Assembly: GCA_029961685.1 (NCBI GenBank)
Contig: JARWKL010000003.1
Span: 17,416,467-17,480,466 of the forward strand
Direction of reading: 5' to 3'
Length of the DNA stretch: 64,000 nt
DNA from: Aristolochia californica
Lineage: Eukaryota; Streptophyta; Magnoliopsida; Piperales; Aristolochiaceae
The notes below the pieces were generated by a model that was not told the DNA's origin, searched no databases, and saw only the letters and a list, made by a program, of their open reading frames with translations. The position numbers were made by a program, and so were the translations under genes. Positions 13,401 through 25,860 of this stretch are shown piece by piece; within the stretch, counting starts at the first letter, position 1; each line of letters opens with the position of its first letter.

Positions 13401-15093
13401 TTTGATTTAAGAAAAAAGTATACTTCTAAAATGAAAATGCACAAATGTCGAGAGAGATAATTCCAAAAAGTTTCAGTAGGGATTGTAAACTCTTTTTAGT
13501 TTTTATATATTAGGTTTTGCAATCGTTGGGAAAAGGGGGCAGCGGGGGATTTTTAACTGAGTGTTGACTACCAATCCATAAGTCATTTCTTACAAAAAAG
13601 ATATTGCCCATTACGCATGATTTTCCGATAAATCACCTTACAATCATCTATGATTGTTAGGTCAACTTTTTGTAAATGGATAAAATTATGGCTTGTTTGA
13701 CACGGGTAAATATCCCACCGCATGTTTACTTGAGAATTTATTGAGCATTTGTTATTTTCTTTAGAAGGTTTGGATCCTTAGGTCATTTGAATCTTTAACA
13801 TGTTTCATGCATGCATATCCATATTTAAAACATGTGTAGAAATCTCCTTCTTATAAAATTCCAAGCTATTAGGGTTGAACTAGTGGAATTTCCAAAACTT
13901 GGGTAACAAAACTTTTGTGTCCATTTGTGGTGTGTGAATAAATTTTCTTTACTTACATTTGTTATTGTTTTAAATCTTTTCCATACTTAAACTCTAAATT
14001 TTTATTTTGTTGTGATCTATTTACCTGATCAAAATTGTTGACGGGATGAAGGGAAAGTGAAAAATCCATTTTTAATTTAATAAAAAAGTATACATCTAAA
14101 ATGGAAATGAAAAAATTTAGAGAAATATAATTCAAAAAAGTGGTTGTAATTTTTAGAGATTGTAAACTCATTTCAGTTTTTATATATTAGGTTTTGCAAT
14201 CGTCGAGAAAAGGGGGATGCGGGGGATTTTTAACTGAGTGTTGACTCCCAATCCATAAATCATTACATAATAAAACATTTAGCCGACATGATTATCCTAT
14301 AAATCACCTTACAATCTTCTACGATTTTTAGGTTTGCTTTTTGTAAATGGAAAAAATAATGGCTTCTTTGACTCGGGTAAATATCCCTCTGTATGTTCAC
14401 TTGAGAGTTTAATGAGCTTTGTTATTCTCTTTAAAATGTTTGGATCCATAGGTCATTTGCATCTTTAACATGTTTCAAGCATGCATATCCATATTTAAAA
14501 CATGTATAGAGATCTCCTTCTTATAAAATTCCAAGCTATTAGGGTTGAAATAGCGGAATTTCCCAACTTTTGTGTTTATTTGTGGTGTGTGAATAAATCT
14601 TATTTACTTACATTTTTTTTATTTAAATTGTTTCTATACAAAACTCTTAAATTTTCAATTTGTTGTGATCTATTTGCCTTATCAAAATTTTTTAAGTGAT
14701 TAAAGGAAAACTCAAGTTTTGATTAAAGAAAATTGTAAACATCTAAAATTAAATTGCATAAATATAGAGTGAGATAATTTCAAAATGTGTCTGTAATTTT
14801 TAGGGATTGTAAACTCTTTTTAGTTTTTTATATATTAGCTTTTGCAATTGTGAGGAAAAGGGGGAGGCAAGGGATTTTTGACTGTGTGTTGACTCCAATC
14901 CATCAGTCATTTCTTACAAAACAATATAGCCCGTTACACATGATTGGCTGATAAATCACTTTACAATCATCTATGATTGTTAGATCAGCTTTTTATAAAT
15001 GGGCAAAATAATGGCTGTTTGACTCGGGTAAATATCGCACCGTACGTTCACTTGAGAATTTAATGAGCACTTATAATTCTCTTTAAAAGCTTT

Positions 15094-15700
15094 GGATCTA
15101 TTGGTAATTTGCATCTTTAACTTGTTTCAAGCATGCATATCCATATTTAAAACTTGTGTAGCATTCTCCTTCTTATAAAATTCCAATCCGTTAGGGTATA
15201 ACTAGTGGAATTTCTCAAACTTGGATAACTAAACTTTTGTTTTCATTTCTGGTGTGTGAATAAATTTTCCTAATTTATATTTTTTATTGTTTTAAATCTT
15301 TTCCATATATTAACTCTAAATTTTTCATTTTTTATGATCTATTTGCTTGATCAAAATTGTTTACGGGATGAAGGGAAAGTGGAAACTCAAGTTTTGATTT
15401 AAGAAAAAAGTATACATCTAAAATGGAAATGCTTAAATGAAGAAATAGAGATAATTCCAAAAAGGGGGAGGCGGGGGATTTTGAACTGAGTGTTGACTCC
15501 CAATCCATAAATCATTTATTTCAAAAATAATATAACCCGTTACACATGATTGACCGGTAAATCACCTGCCAATCTTCAATGATTGTTAGGACAACTTTTT
15601 GTAAATGGGCAAAATAATGGCATGTTTGACTTGGGTAAATATCCTACTGCACGTTCACTTAAGAATTTAATTAGCTTTTGTTATTCTCTTTAAAAAGTTT
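15094..15700. repeat. Shortened monomer (607 bp)
   Basis: A ~72 bp deletion at about 15459-15466 joins GATAATTCCAAAAA to GGGGGAGGCGGGG, with A/G microhomology at the joint. The left part matches 6557 onward (shared CCAATCNGTTAGGGT and AAATGAAGAAA variants, offset 8,537). The right part shares the rare CCTGCCAATCTTCAATG with 5161, so this monomer may also be a recombinant. Confidence 0.7.
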
Positions 15701-17718
15701 GGATCGATAGGTCATTTGCATATTTAACATGTTTCAAGCATGCACATCCATATTTAAAACTTGTGGAGAAATCTCCTTCTATTAAATTCCAAGCTGTTAG
15801 GATTGAACTAGTGGAATTTCCCAGACTTGAATAACAAAACTTTTGTGTGCATTTGTGGAGTGTGAATAAATTTTCTTTACTTATATTTTTTATTGTTTTA
15901 AATATTTTCTATACATTAACTCTGAAATTTTCATTTTTTTGTGATCTGTTGGCTAAATCAAAATTGTTTACGGGATGAAGGAAAAGTGAACACTCAAGTT
16001 TTGATTGAAGAAAAAAGTATACATCTAAAATGGAAATGCATATATGTGGAGAAAGATAATTCCAAAAAGTGTCTGTAATTTTTAGGGATTGTAATTTTTT
16101 TTAGTTTTTTTAGTTTTTAGAGAATAGGTTTTGCAATGGTCAAGAAAAGGGGGAGGTGAGGGATTTTTAACTGAGTGTTCACTCCCAATCCATAAGTCAT
16201 TTCTTACAAAAAAATATTGCCCATTACGCATGATTGACCGATAAATCACCTTAAAATTATCTATGATTGTTAGGTCATTTTTTTATGAATGGGAAAAATA
16301 ATGGCCTGTTTGACTTGGGTAAATATTGCACCACCCATTCACATGAGAATTTAATGAGAATTTATTATTCCCTTTAAAAGTTTTGGATCCATAGATCATT
16401 TGCATCTTTAACATGTTTCAAGCATGCATATCCATATTTAAAACATGTGTAGAAATCTCCTTCTTATAAAATTCCAAGTGGTTAGGGTTGAACTAGTGGA
16501 ATTTTCCAAACTTGTATAACAAACATTTTGTGTTTATTTATGGTGTGTGAATAAATTTTCTTTACTTATATTTTTTATTGTTTTAAATCTTTTCCTTACA
16601 GAAACTCTAAATTTTTCTTTTTGTTGTGATCTATTTGCCTGAGCAAAATTGTTTACAGGATGAAGCGAAAGGGAAAACTCAAGTTTTGATTTAAGAAAAA
16701 AGTATACTTCTAAAATGGAAATGCACAAATGTAGAGAGAGATAATTCCCAAAAGTGTCTATAATTTTTAGAGATTGTAAACTCTTTTTAGTTTTTATTTT
16801 AGGTTTTACAATCATTGGGAAAAGGGAGAGGCAGAGGATTTTGAACTAGTGTTGACTCCCAATCTGTAAGTAATTTCTTATAAAAAAATATAGCCCATTG
16901 TGCATGATTAGCCGATAAATCACCTTATAATCATCTGTGATTGTTAGGTCAGCTTTTTTTAAATGGGCAAAATAATTGCTTGTTTGACTCTGGTAAATAT
17001 CCCACAGCACGTTCACTTGAAAATTTAATGAGCATTTGTTATTCTCTTTAAAAGGTTTGGATCCTTAGGTCATTTGCATCTTTAACATATTTCAAGCATG
17101 CATATCCATATTTAAAACATGTGTAGAAATCTCCTTATAAAATTCCAAGCTATTGTAGTGGAATTGCCCAAACTTGGATAACAAAACTTTTGTGTTCAAT
17201 AGTGTGTGAATAAATTTTATTTACTTATATTTGTTATTTTTTTAAATTTTTTCCATAAAAAAACTCTAAAATTTTCATTTGTTGTGATCTATTTGCCCTA
17301 TCAAAATTGTTTACGAGATGTAGGGAAAGTGAAAACTCAAGTTTTGATTGAAGAAAAAGTATACCTCTAAAATGGAAATGCACTTGTGTAGAGAGAGATA
17401 ATTCCAAAAAATGTCTGTAATGTTTTTGGATTGTAAACTCTTTTTGGTTTTTATATTTTAGGTCTTCCAATCGTCAGGAACAATGGGAGGTAGGGGATTT
17501 TTAACTGAGTGTTGACTCCTTATGCATAATCTTTTCTTAGAAAAAAAATATAGCCCGTTACACATGATTTTCCAATAAATCATATTACAATCATCTGTGA
17601 TTTTTAGAATAACTTTTTGTAAATGGGCAAAATAATGGCTTGTTTGACTGGGGTAAATATCCCATTGCACGATCACTAGAGAATTTAATGAGCATTTTTT
17701 AATCTCTTTAAAAGGTTT

Positions 17719-18218
17719 AGATTCATAGATCTTTTGCATCTTTCACATGTTTCAAGCATGCATATCTATATTTAAAACATGTGTAGAAATCTCCTTCTTA
17801 TAACAATCCAAGCTATTAGGGTTGAATTGGTGGAATTTTCGAAACTTGGATTTAAGAAAAAAATATACATCTAAAATAGAATTGTACAAATGTAGAAAGA
17901 GATAATTCCAAAAAGTGTCTATAATTTTTAGGGATTGTAAACTCTTTTTAGTTTTCATATATTAGGTTTTGCAATCGTCTGGAAAAGGGGGAGGCGGGGG
18001 ATTTGTAACTGAGTGTTGGCTCCTAATCCATAAGTCATTTCTTACAAAAATATATAGCCCGTTACACATGATTGACCAATAAATCACCTTAAATATATGA
18101 TTGTTAGGTCAACGTTTATTAAATTGGCAAAATAATGGCTTCTTTGACTCGGGTAAATATCCCTCCGCACGTTTACTTGAGAATTTAATGAGCATTTTTT
18201 TTTTCTCTTTAAAAGTTT
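17719..18218. repeat. Deleted monomer (500 bp)
   Basis: At 17850/17851 GAAACTTGGA runs directly into TTTAAGAAAA. The HOR partner at 29494-30166 (673 bp) retains the missing ~175 bp, so this is a loss in copy 1 after the HOR units diverged, not a founder feature. Confidence 0.8.
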
Positions 18219-19566
18219 GGATCCATAGGTCATTTGCATCTTTAACATGTTTCAAGCATGCATATCCATATTTAAAATATGCATAGAAATATCCTTCTTA
18301 TAAAATTCCAAGTTGTTCGGGTAGAACTAGTGAAATTTCCCAAACTAGGTTAATTAAACTTTTGTGTTCATTTGTGGTGAGTGAACAAATTTTCCATACT
18401 TACACTTTTTATTGTTTTTAATCTTTTCCATACATTAACTCTAATTTTTTTTTGATCTATTTGCCTTATCTAAATTGTTTACGGGATGAAGGGAAAGAGA
18501 AAAATCATGTTTTGATTTAAAAAAAAAAAGTATAGATCTAAAATGGAAATGCTTAAATAAAGAAAGAGGGATAATTCAAAAAAGTGTCTATAATTTTTAG
18601 GGATAGTAAACTCTTATTTTTTATTTATTAGGTTTTTCAATCGTTCGGAAATGGGGGAGGTGGGGGATTTTGAACTCAATGTTGACTCCCAAACACTAAT
18701 TCATTTCTTAAAAAAATAATATAGCCCGTTACACATGACTGACCGATAAATCACCTGACAGTCATCTATTATTATTAGGTCAGCTTTTTCCAAATGGGCA
18801 AAATTATGGTTTGTTTGACTCGGGTAAAAATCCCTCCACACGTTCACTTGTGAATTTAATGAGCATTTGTTATTCTCTTTAAAAGGTTTCGAACCATAGG
18901 TCATTTGCACCTTTAACATGTTTCTAGTAAGCATATCCATATTTAACACATGTGTAGAAATCTCCTTCTTATAAAATTCCAAGCTATTGGGGTTGAACTA
19001 GTGGAATATACAAAATTTGGAGAACAAAACTTTTGTGTTCAATTGTGGCGTGTGAATAAATTTTCTTTACTTATATTTTTAATTTTTAAAATATTTTCCA
19101 TACATTAACTCTAAAATTTTCATTTTGTTCTGATCTGTTTGCCTTATAAAAATTGTTTACGGGATGAAGGGAAAGTGAAAACTCAAGTTTTGAATTAAGA
19201 AAAAAGTATACATCTAAAATGGAAATGTATAAATGTAGAGAGAGATAATTCCAAAAAGTGTCTGTAATTTTTAGGTATTGTAAACTCTTTTTAGTTTATA
19301 GATATTAGTTTTTGCAATCATCGGGAAAAGGTGGAGGTGAGGGATTTTTAACTGAGTGTTGACTCCAAATTCAAAAGTCATTTCTTACATAGAAAATATT
19401 GCCCGTTACGCATGATTAATCGATAAATCAGCTTACAATGATCTATGATTGTTAGGTCAGCTTTTTTTGAGTGGGAAAAATAATGGCTTGTTTGACTCGG
19501 GTAAATATCGCACCGCATGTTCACTAGAGAATTTAATGAGAATTTGTTATTCTCTTTAAAAGGTTT

Positions 19567-20340
19567 GGATCCATAGCTCATTTGCATCTACAACATGTTT
19601 CAAGAATGCAAATCCATATTTAAAACATGTGTAGAAATCTCCTTCTTATAAAATTCCAAGCTATTAGGGTTGAACTAGTGGAATTTCCCAAACTTGGATA
19701 ACAAAACTTTTGGGTTTATTTGTGGTGTGTGAATAAATTTTCTTTACTTACATTTGTTATTATAAACTGTTTTTACTTTTTATCTATCAGGTTTTGTAAT
19801 TGTCGAGAAAAGGTGGAGGTGGTGGATTTTTAACTGAGTGTTGACTCCCAATCCATAAGTCATTTCTTACAAAAAAAAAATAGCTCCTTACGCATGATTG
19901 GCCCGAAAACATTTGCTTGATCAAAATTGTTTATAGGATGAAGGGAAAGTGAAAACTCAAGTTTTGATTTATGAAAAAAGTGTACTTCTAAAAAGGAAAT
20001 GCACAAATGTAGAGAGAGATAATTCCAATAAATGTCTGTATTTTTTAGGGATTGTAAACTCTTTTTAGTTTTTATAAAATAGGTTTTGCAATCGTAAGGA
20101 AAAGGGGGAGGTAGGGGATTTTAAACAGAGTGTTGACTCCCAATCCATAAGTAATTTCTTACTAAAAAAATATAGCCAATTATGATTGATTGGCCGATAA
20201 ATCACCTTACAATAATTTATGATTCTTTGATCAGCTTTTTGTTAATGGGCGAAATAATGGTTTGTTTGACTCCAGTAAATATCCCACCGCACGTTCACTT
20301 GAGAATTGAATGTGCATTTATTATTCCCTTTAAAAGGTTT
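19567..20340. repeat. Compound unit (774 bp) with two junctions
   Basis: The first junction, about 19757-19764, is the shared short-monomer breakpoint (TTATTATAAACTG). About 150 bp later, at 19904-19912, the GATTGGCC segment jumps to ATTTGCTTGATC. This removes an anchor and all sequence to the A/B-switch region. The HOR partner at 31521-32291 (771 bp) has both junctions, so they predate the HOR duplication. Confidence 0.8.
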
Positions 20341-21688
20341 CCATCCAAAGGTCATTTGCATCTGTAACAAGTTTCAAGCATGCTTATCCATATTTAAAAC
20401 ATGTGTAGAAATCTCCTTCTTGTAAAATTCTGAGCTATTTGGGTTGAAATAGTGGAATTTCCCAAACTTGGATAACAAAACTTTTGTGTTCATTTTGGTG
20501 TGTGAATAAACTTTCTTTACTCACATTTATTATTGTTTTAATTTTTTCCATACATAAACTCTCAAATTTTCATTTTTTTTGTGATCTTTTTACCTAATCA
20601 AAATTGTTTACGAGATTAAGGGAAAGTAAAAACTCAAGTGTTTATTTATAAAAAATCTATACATCTAAAATGGAAATGCCCAAATTTAGAGAAAGATAAT
20701 TCATAAAAGTGTCTGTAATTTTTAGGGATAGTAATTTCTTTTTAGTTTTAATTTTTTAGGTTTTGTAATCGTCGAGAAAAGGGGGAGGCGGGGGGATTTT
20801 GAACTGAGTGTTGAGTCCCAATCCATAAGTCATTTCTTAAAAATATCATATAGCCCATTACGCATGATTGACCAGTAAATCACCTGACAATCATCTATGT
20901 TTATTAGGTCAACTTTTTGTAAAGTGGCAAAATAATGGCTTTTTTGACACAGGTAAATATCCCAACGCACGTTTACTTGAGAATTTAATGAGCCTTTGTT
21001 ATTATCTTTAAAAAATTTGGATCCATAGGTCATTTGCATCTTTAACAAGTTTTAAGCATGCATATCCATATTTAAAACATGTGTAGAAATCTCTTTTTTA
21101 TTAAATTCCAAGCTTTTATAGTGGAATTTCTCAAACTTGGATAACAAAACATTTGTGTTCATCTGTGGTGTATGAATAAAGTTTACTTACTTACATTTGT
21201 TATTGTTTAAAATTTTTTCCATACATAAACTCTAAAATTTTAATTTTGTTGTGATCTATTTGCCTTAACTAAATTGTTTACGAGATGAAGGGCAAGTGAA
21301 AACTGAAGTTTTGATTGCTTAAAAAAGTAAACCACTAAAATGGAAATGCACTTGTGTAGAGAGAGATAATTCAAAAAAATGTCTGTATTTTTTGGGGAAA
21401 GTTTACTCTTTGTTGTTTTTATATTTTAGGTTTTGTAATCTTCGGGAAAAAGGGGGAGGTAAAGAATTTTTAACTAAGTGTTGACTCCCAATCCATAAGT
21501 TATTTCTTACAAAAAAAAATATAGCACATTATGCATGATTGTCCAATAAATCACCTTACAATCATCTATGATTGTTAGGTCAACTTTTTATAAATGGGCA
21601 AAATAATGGCTTGTTTGACTCAGGTATATATCCCACCGCACGTTCACTTGTGAATTTAATGAGCATTAGTTTTCTCTTTAAAATTTTT

Positions 21689-22172
21689 GGATCCATAGGT
21701 CATTTGCCTCTTTAACATGTTTCAAGCATGCATATCCATATTTAAAATAGGTACAAAAATCTCTTTCTTATAAAATTCCAAGCTATTGCGGTTGAACAAG
21801 AGAAATTTCCCAAACTTGGATAACAAAACTTTTGTGTTCATTTGTGGTGTGTAATTAAACATTCTTTACTTACATTAGTTATTCTAAACTCTTTTAAATT
21901 TTTATATATTAGGTTTTGAAATCATCGGGAAAAGGGGGAAGTGAGGAATTTTTAACTAAGTGTTGACTCCCAATCCTTAAGTCATTTCTTAGATAAAAAA
22001 ATATAGCTCGTTACACATGATTGGGCCGATAAATCACCATGCAATCTTCTATGATTGTTAGGTCAGCTTTTTGTGAAAGCTCAAAATAATGACTTGTTTG
22101 ACTAGGGTAAATATCCCACCTCACATTCACTAGAAAATTTAATGAGCATTTGTTATTCTCTTTAAAAGTTTT
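21689..22172. repeat. Short monomer (484 bp), shared-breakpoint class
   Basis: Junction near 21880-21888 (ATTAGTTATT joined to CTAAACTC). Partners are 27670-28150, 33636-34111 and 38084-38580, in the same relative place in each half-unit. Confidence 0.85.
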
Positions 22173-24797
22173 GGATCCATAGGTCATTTGCAAGTTTGAC
22201 ATGTTTAAAGCATGTATATCCATATTTAAAACATGTGAAGAAATCTACTTCTTATAAAATTCCAAGCAATTAGGGTTGAAATAGTGGAATTTCCCAAACT
22301 TGGATAACAAAACTTTTGTGTTCATTTGTGGTGTGTGAATAAATTTTATTTACTTACATTTGTTATTTTTTGGAATTTTTTTCCATGCATAGACTCTAAA
22401 ATTTTCACTTTGTTGTGATCTATTTGCCTTATCAAAATTGTTTACAAGATGAAAGGAAAGTGAAAACTCAAGTTTTGATTGAAGAAAAAAGTACACCTCT
22501 AAAATGGAAATGCACTTGTGTAGGGAGAGATAATTCCAAAAAATGTCTATAATTTTTAGGGTTGTAAACTCTTTTTAGTTTTTATTTTTGAGGTTTTGCA
22601 ATCGTCGGGAAAAGGGGGAGGTAGGGGATTTTTAACTGAGTGTTGACTCCCAATCCAGAAGTCATTTCTTACAAAAAAAAATTGCTCATTATGCATGATT
22701 GTCCAATAAATTATCTTACAATCAACGATGATTGTTAGGTCAACTTTTGTAAATGGGCCAAATAATGGCTTGTTTGGCTGGGGTAAAATTCCCACCGCAC
22801 GTTCACTTTAGAATTTAATGAGCATTTTTTAATCTCATTAAAATGTTTGGATTCATAGGTCTTTTCAATCTTTCACAAGTTTCAAGCATGCATATCTATA
22901 TTTAAAACTTGTGTAGAAATCTCCTTCTTATAACATTCCAAGCTATTAGGGTTGAACTAGTGGAATTTCCGAAACTTGCATAACAAACCTTTTGTGTTCA
23001 TTTGTAGTGTGTGAATAAATTTTCTTTACTTATATTTGTTATTGTTTGAAATTTTTTCCATACTTAAAATTTAAAATTATCATTTTGTTGTGATCTATTT
23101 GCCAGATCAAAATTGTTTACGGGATGAACGGAAAGTGAAAACTCAAGTTTTGATTTAAAGAACAATTATACGTCTAAAATGGAAATGCACAAATGTAGAG
23201 AGAGATAATTCCAAAAGTGTTTATAGTTTTTTAGGGATTGTAAACTCTTTTTAGTTTTCGTTTATTAGGTTTTGCAATCGTCTGGAAAAGAGGGAGGCAA
23301 GGGATTTTTAACTGAGTGTTGGCTCCCAATCCTTAAGTCATTTCTAAAAAAAATATATTGCCCATTACGCATGATTGACTGATAAATCACCTTAAATCTA
23401 TAATTGTTAGGTCAGCTTTTTGTAAATTTGTAAAATAATGGATTGTTTGACTTGGGTAAATATCCCACCTCACGTTCACTTGAGAATTCAATGAGCATTT
23501 GTTATTCTCTTTCAAAGCATTGGATCCATAGGTCATTTGCATCTTTAACATGTTTCAAGCATGCATATCCATTTTTAAAACATGTGTAGAAATCTCCTTA
23601 TTATAAAATTCCAAGCTGTTGGGGTAGAACTAGTGGAATTTTCCAAAGTTGGATAACTAAACTTTTGTGTTCATTTGTGGTGTGTGAATAAATTTTCCAT
23701 AGTTACATTTTTTATTGTTTTAAATCTTTTCCATTTAACTCTGAAATTTCATTTTGTTATGATCTATTTTCCTTATCAAAATTGTTTATGGGATGAAGGG
23801 AAAGTTAAAACTCAAGTTTTTATTTAAGAAAAAAGTATACATCTAAAATGGAAATGCTTAAATGAAGAAAGCGAAATAATTCTAAAACTTGTCTATAATT
23901 TTTAGAGATAGTATACTCTTAGTTTTTATTTATTAGGTTTTGCTACCGTCCTGAAATGGGGGAGGCGGGGGATTTTGAATTGAGTGTTGACTCCCAATCC
24001 ATAATTACTTTTTAAAAATAATAATATAGCCTGTTATGCATGATTGAGCGGTAAATCACTTGATAATCAACTATGATTGTTAGGTCAGCTTTTTGTAAAT
24101 GGGCAAAATAATGGCTTGTTTGACTTGGGTAAATATCCCTCCGCACGTTCACTCGAGAATTTAATGAGCATTTGTTAATCTCTTTAAAAGGTTTGGATCC
24201 ATAGGTCATTTGCATCTTTAACTTTTTTCAAGCATTCATATCCATATTTAAAACATGTGTAGAAATCTCCTTCTTTTAAAATTCCAAGCTATAAGGGTTG
24301 AACTAGTGGAATTTCCAAAACTTGGATAACTAAACTTTTGTGTTCATTTGTGGTGTGTGAATAAATTTTCTTTACTTACATTTTTTATTGTTTAAAATAT
24401 TTTCCATTCATTAACTCTAAAATTTTCATTTTTTTGTGATCTGTTTGCCTTATCAAAATTGTTTACGGGGATAAAGGGAAAGTGAAAACTCAAGTTTTGA
24501 TTTAAGAAAAAAGTTTACATCTAAAATGGAAATCCATAAATGAAGAGAGTGATAATTCCAAAAAGTGTCTGAAATTTTTAGGGATTGTAAACATTTTTTA
24601 GTTTTTAGATATTAGGTTTTGCAATCGACGGGAAAAGGTGGAGGTGAGCGATTTATAACTGAGTGTTGACTCCAAATCCATAAGTCATTTCTTGCATATA
24701 AACTATTTCCTACTACGCATGACTGGCCAATAAATCACTTTACAATTATCTATGATTGTTAGGTCAGCTTTTTGTGAATGGGAATAATAATGGCTTG

Positions 24798-24811
24798 TTT
24801 AGGGTTTAGGG
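24798..24811 (+). repeat. Two-unit plant-type telomere motif TTTAGGGTTTAGGG
   Basis: The usual satellite sequence here is GCTTGTTTGACTCGGGTAAAT. In this monomer the middle is replaced to give two perfect TTTAGGG units followed by TAAATATCGCA. It is one of only two places where I saw the motif. Confidence 0.9.
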
Positions 24812-24876
24812 TAAATATCGCACCGCATGTCCAATTGAGAATTTAGAGAGCATTTTCTATTCTTTTTCATAGGTTT

Positions 24877-25346
24877 GTATCCAAAGGTCATTTGCATCTT
24901 CAACATGTTTCAAGCATGCCAATCCATATTTAAAACATGTGAAGAAATCTCCTTCTTATAAAATTCCAAGCTATTAGGGTTGAACTAGTGGAATTTCCCA
25001 AACTTGGATAACAAAAATTTTGTGTTTATTTGTGTTGTGTGAATAAATTTTCTTTACTTACATTTGTTATTGTAAACTGTTTTTAGTTTTATATATTAGG
25101 TTTTACAATCGTCGGGAAAAGGGGGAGGTGGGGGGTTTTTAACTAAGTGATTACTCCCAATCCATAAGTCATTCCTTACAATAATATATCCCGTTATGCA
25201 TGATACATCACTTTACAATCATCTATGATCGTTAGGTCAACTTTTTGAAAATGGGCAAAATAATGGCTTGTTTGACTCGGGTAAATTTCCCACCGCACGT
25301 TCACTTTAGAATTTAATGAGCGTTTGTTATGCTATTTAAAAGGTTT
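24877..25346. repeat. Short monomer (470 bp), A to B transition
   Basis: The shared short breakpoint occurs at 25071-25077 (TTATTGT then AAACTGTTTTTAG). After it the sequence becomes B-type: GTCATTCCTTAC near 25166, then GATACATCAC without the TTGACCG heptamer, then GATCGTTAGG. Confidence 0.8.
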
Positions 25347-25860
25347 GGATCCATAGGTCATTTGCATCTTTAACATGTTTCAAGCATGCATATCCATTTT
25401 TTTTAAACATGTGCATAAAATTTTCTTTCTTATAAAATTCAAAGCTATTAGTGTTGAGCAAGTAGAATTTCCCAAACTTGGATGACAAAACTTTTGTGTT
25501 CATTTGTGGCGTGTGAATAAATTTTCTTTACTTACATTTGTTATTGCTTTAAATTTTTTCCATACATAAACTCTAAAATTTTCATTTTGTTGTGATCTAT
25601 TTGCCTTTTATCTCTTTTTTGTTTACAAGATGAAGGGAAAGTGAAAGCTCAAGTTTTGATTTAAGAAAAAAGTATACATCTAAAATGGAAATGCTCAATG
25701 CACAGAGAGAGATAATTCCAAAAATTGTTTGTAATTTTTAGGGATTGTAAACTCTTTTTAGTTTTTATATATTAGGTTTTGCAATCGTCGGGAAAAGGGG
25801 ATGCGGGGGATTTTTTACTGAGTGTTGACTCCCAATCCATAAGTCATTGCATACAAAAGA
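25090..25860. repeat. Isolated B-type monomer inside the A-type HOR
   Basis: It carries nearly all B markers: CATTCCTTAC, no TTGACCG, GAGCGTTTG, CCATTTTTTTTAAAC, TTATTGCTTT, CTTTTATCTCTTTTTTG near 25604, and an extra CAATGCA near 25696. Compared with the equivalent loci at 19567-20340 (774 bp) and 31521-32291 (771 bp), the span 24877-26336 is 1,460 bp, longer by 686 bp, which is one monomer. The nearest B array in the window starts 15.6 kb away. A right-hand junction at 25889-25896 (GGGCCGATAAA to ATTTGCCTGATC) matches those at ~19908 and ~31858. Confidence 0.8.

Larger units (their letters stand above)
1..16340. repeat. A-type satellite block 1, with 8.5-9.2 kb and 3.98 kb sub-repeats
   Basis: Anchors: 371, 1038, 1931, 2579, 3264, 3941, 4619, 5297, 5877, 6557, 7250, 7925, 8603, 9281, 9947, 10419, 11090, 11757, 12423, 13102, 13772, 14442, 15094, 15701. 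The segments beginning at 371 and 9281 correspond. The offset is 8,909 at first (both share the odd CCCAAAAAATAAGTC at 838 and 9747), ~9,160 at 1931/11090 after an extra deletion in the left copy, and 8.45-8.57 kb at 5877/14442 through 8603/17059. Nested inside, anchors 2579-5297 recur at 6557-9281 with a constant offset of 3,978-3,986. There is no gene and no unique sequence here. The correspondence is clear where rare variants are shared, and 3.3-5.3 versus 12.4-13.8 kb is the weakest stretch. Confidence 0.8.

Noticed and set aside
14260..14310. Unusual ACATTTAGCCGACATGATT stretch as an inserted element
   Set aside because: It still aligns with the palindrome-region consensus after a few substitutions and a small deletion, and the monomer length is normal (670 bp).
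16120..16160. CENP-B box like site near the CAATCGTCGGGAAAAGG segment
   Set aside because: It shares only a few bases with the mammalian CENP-B box pattern and the spacing of the key bases does not fit.
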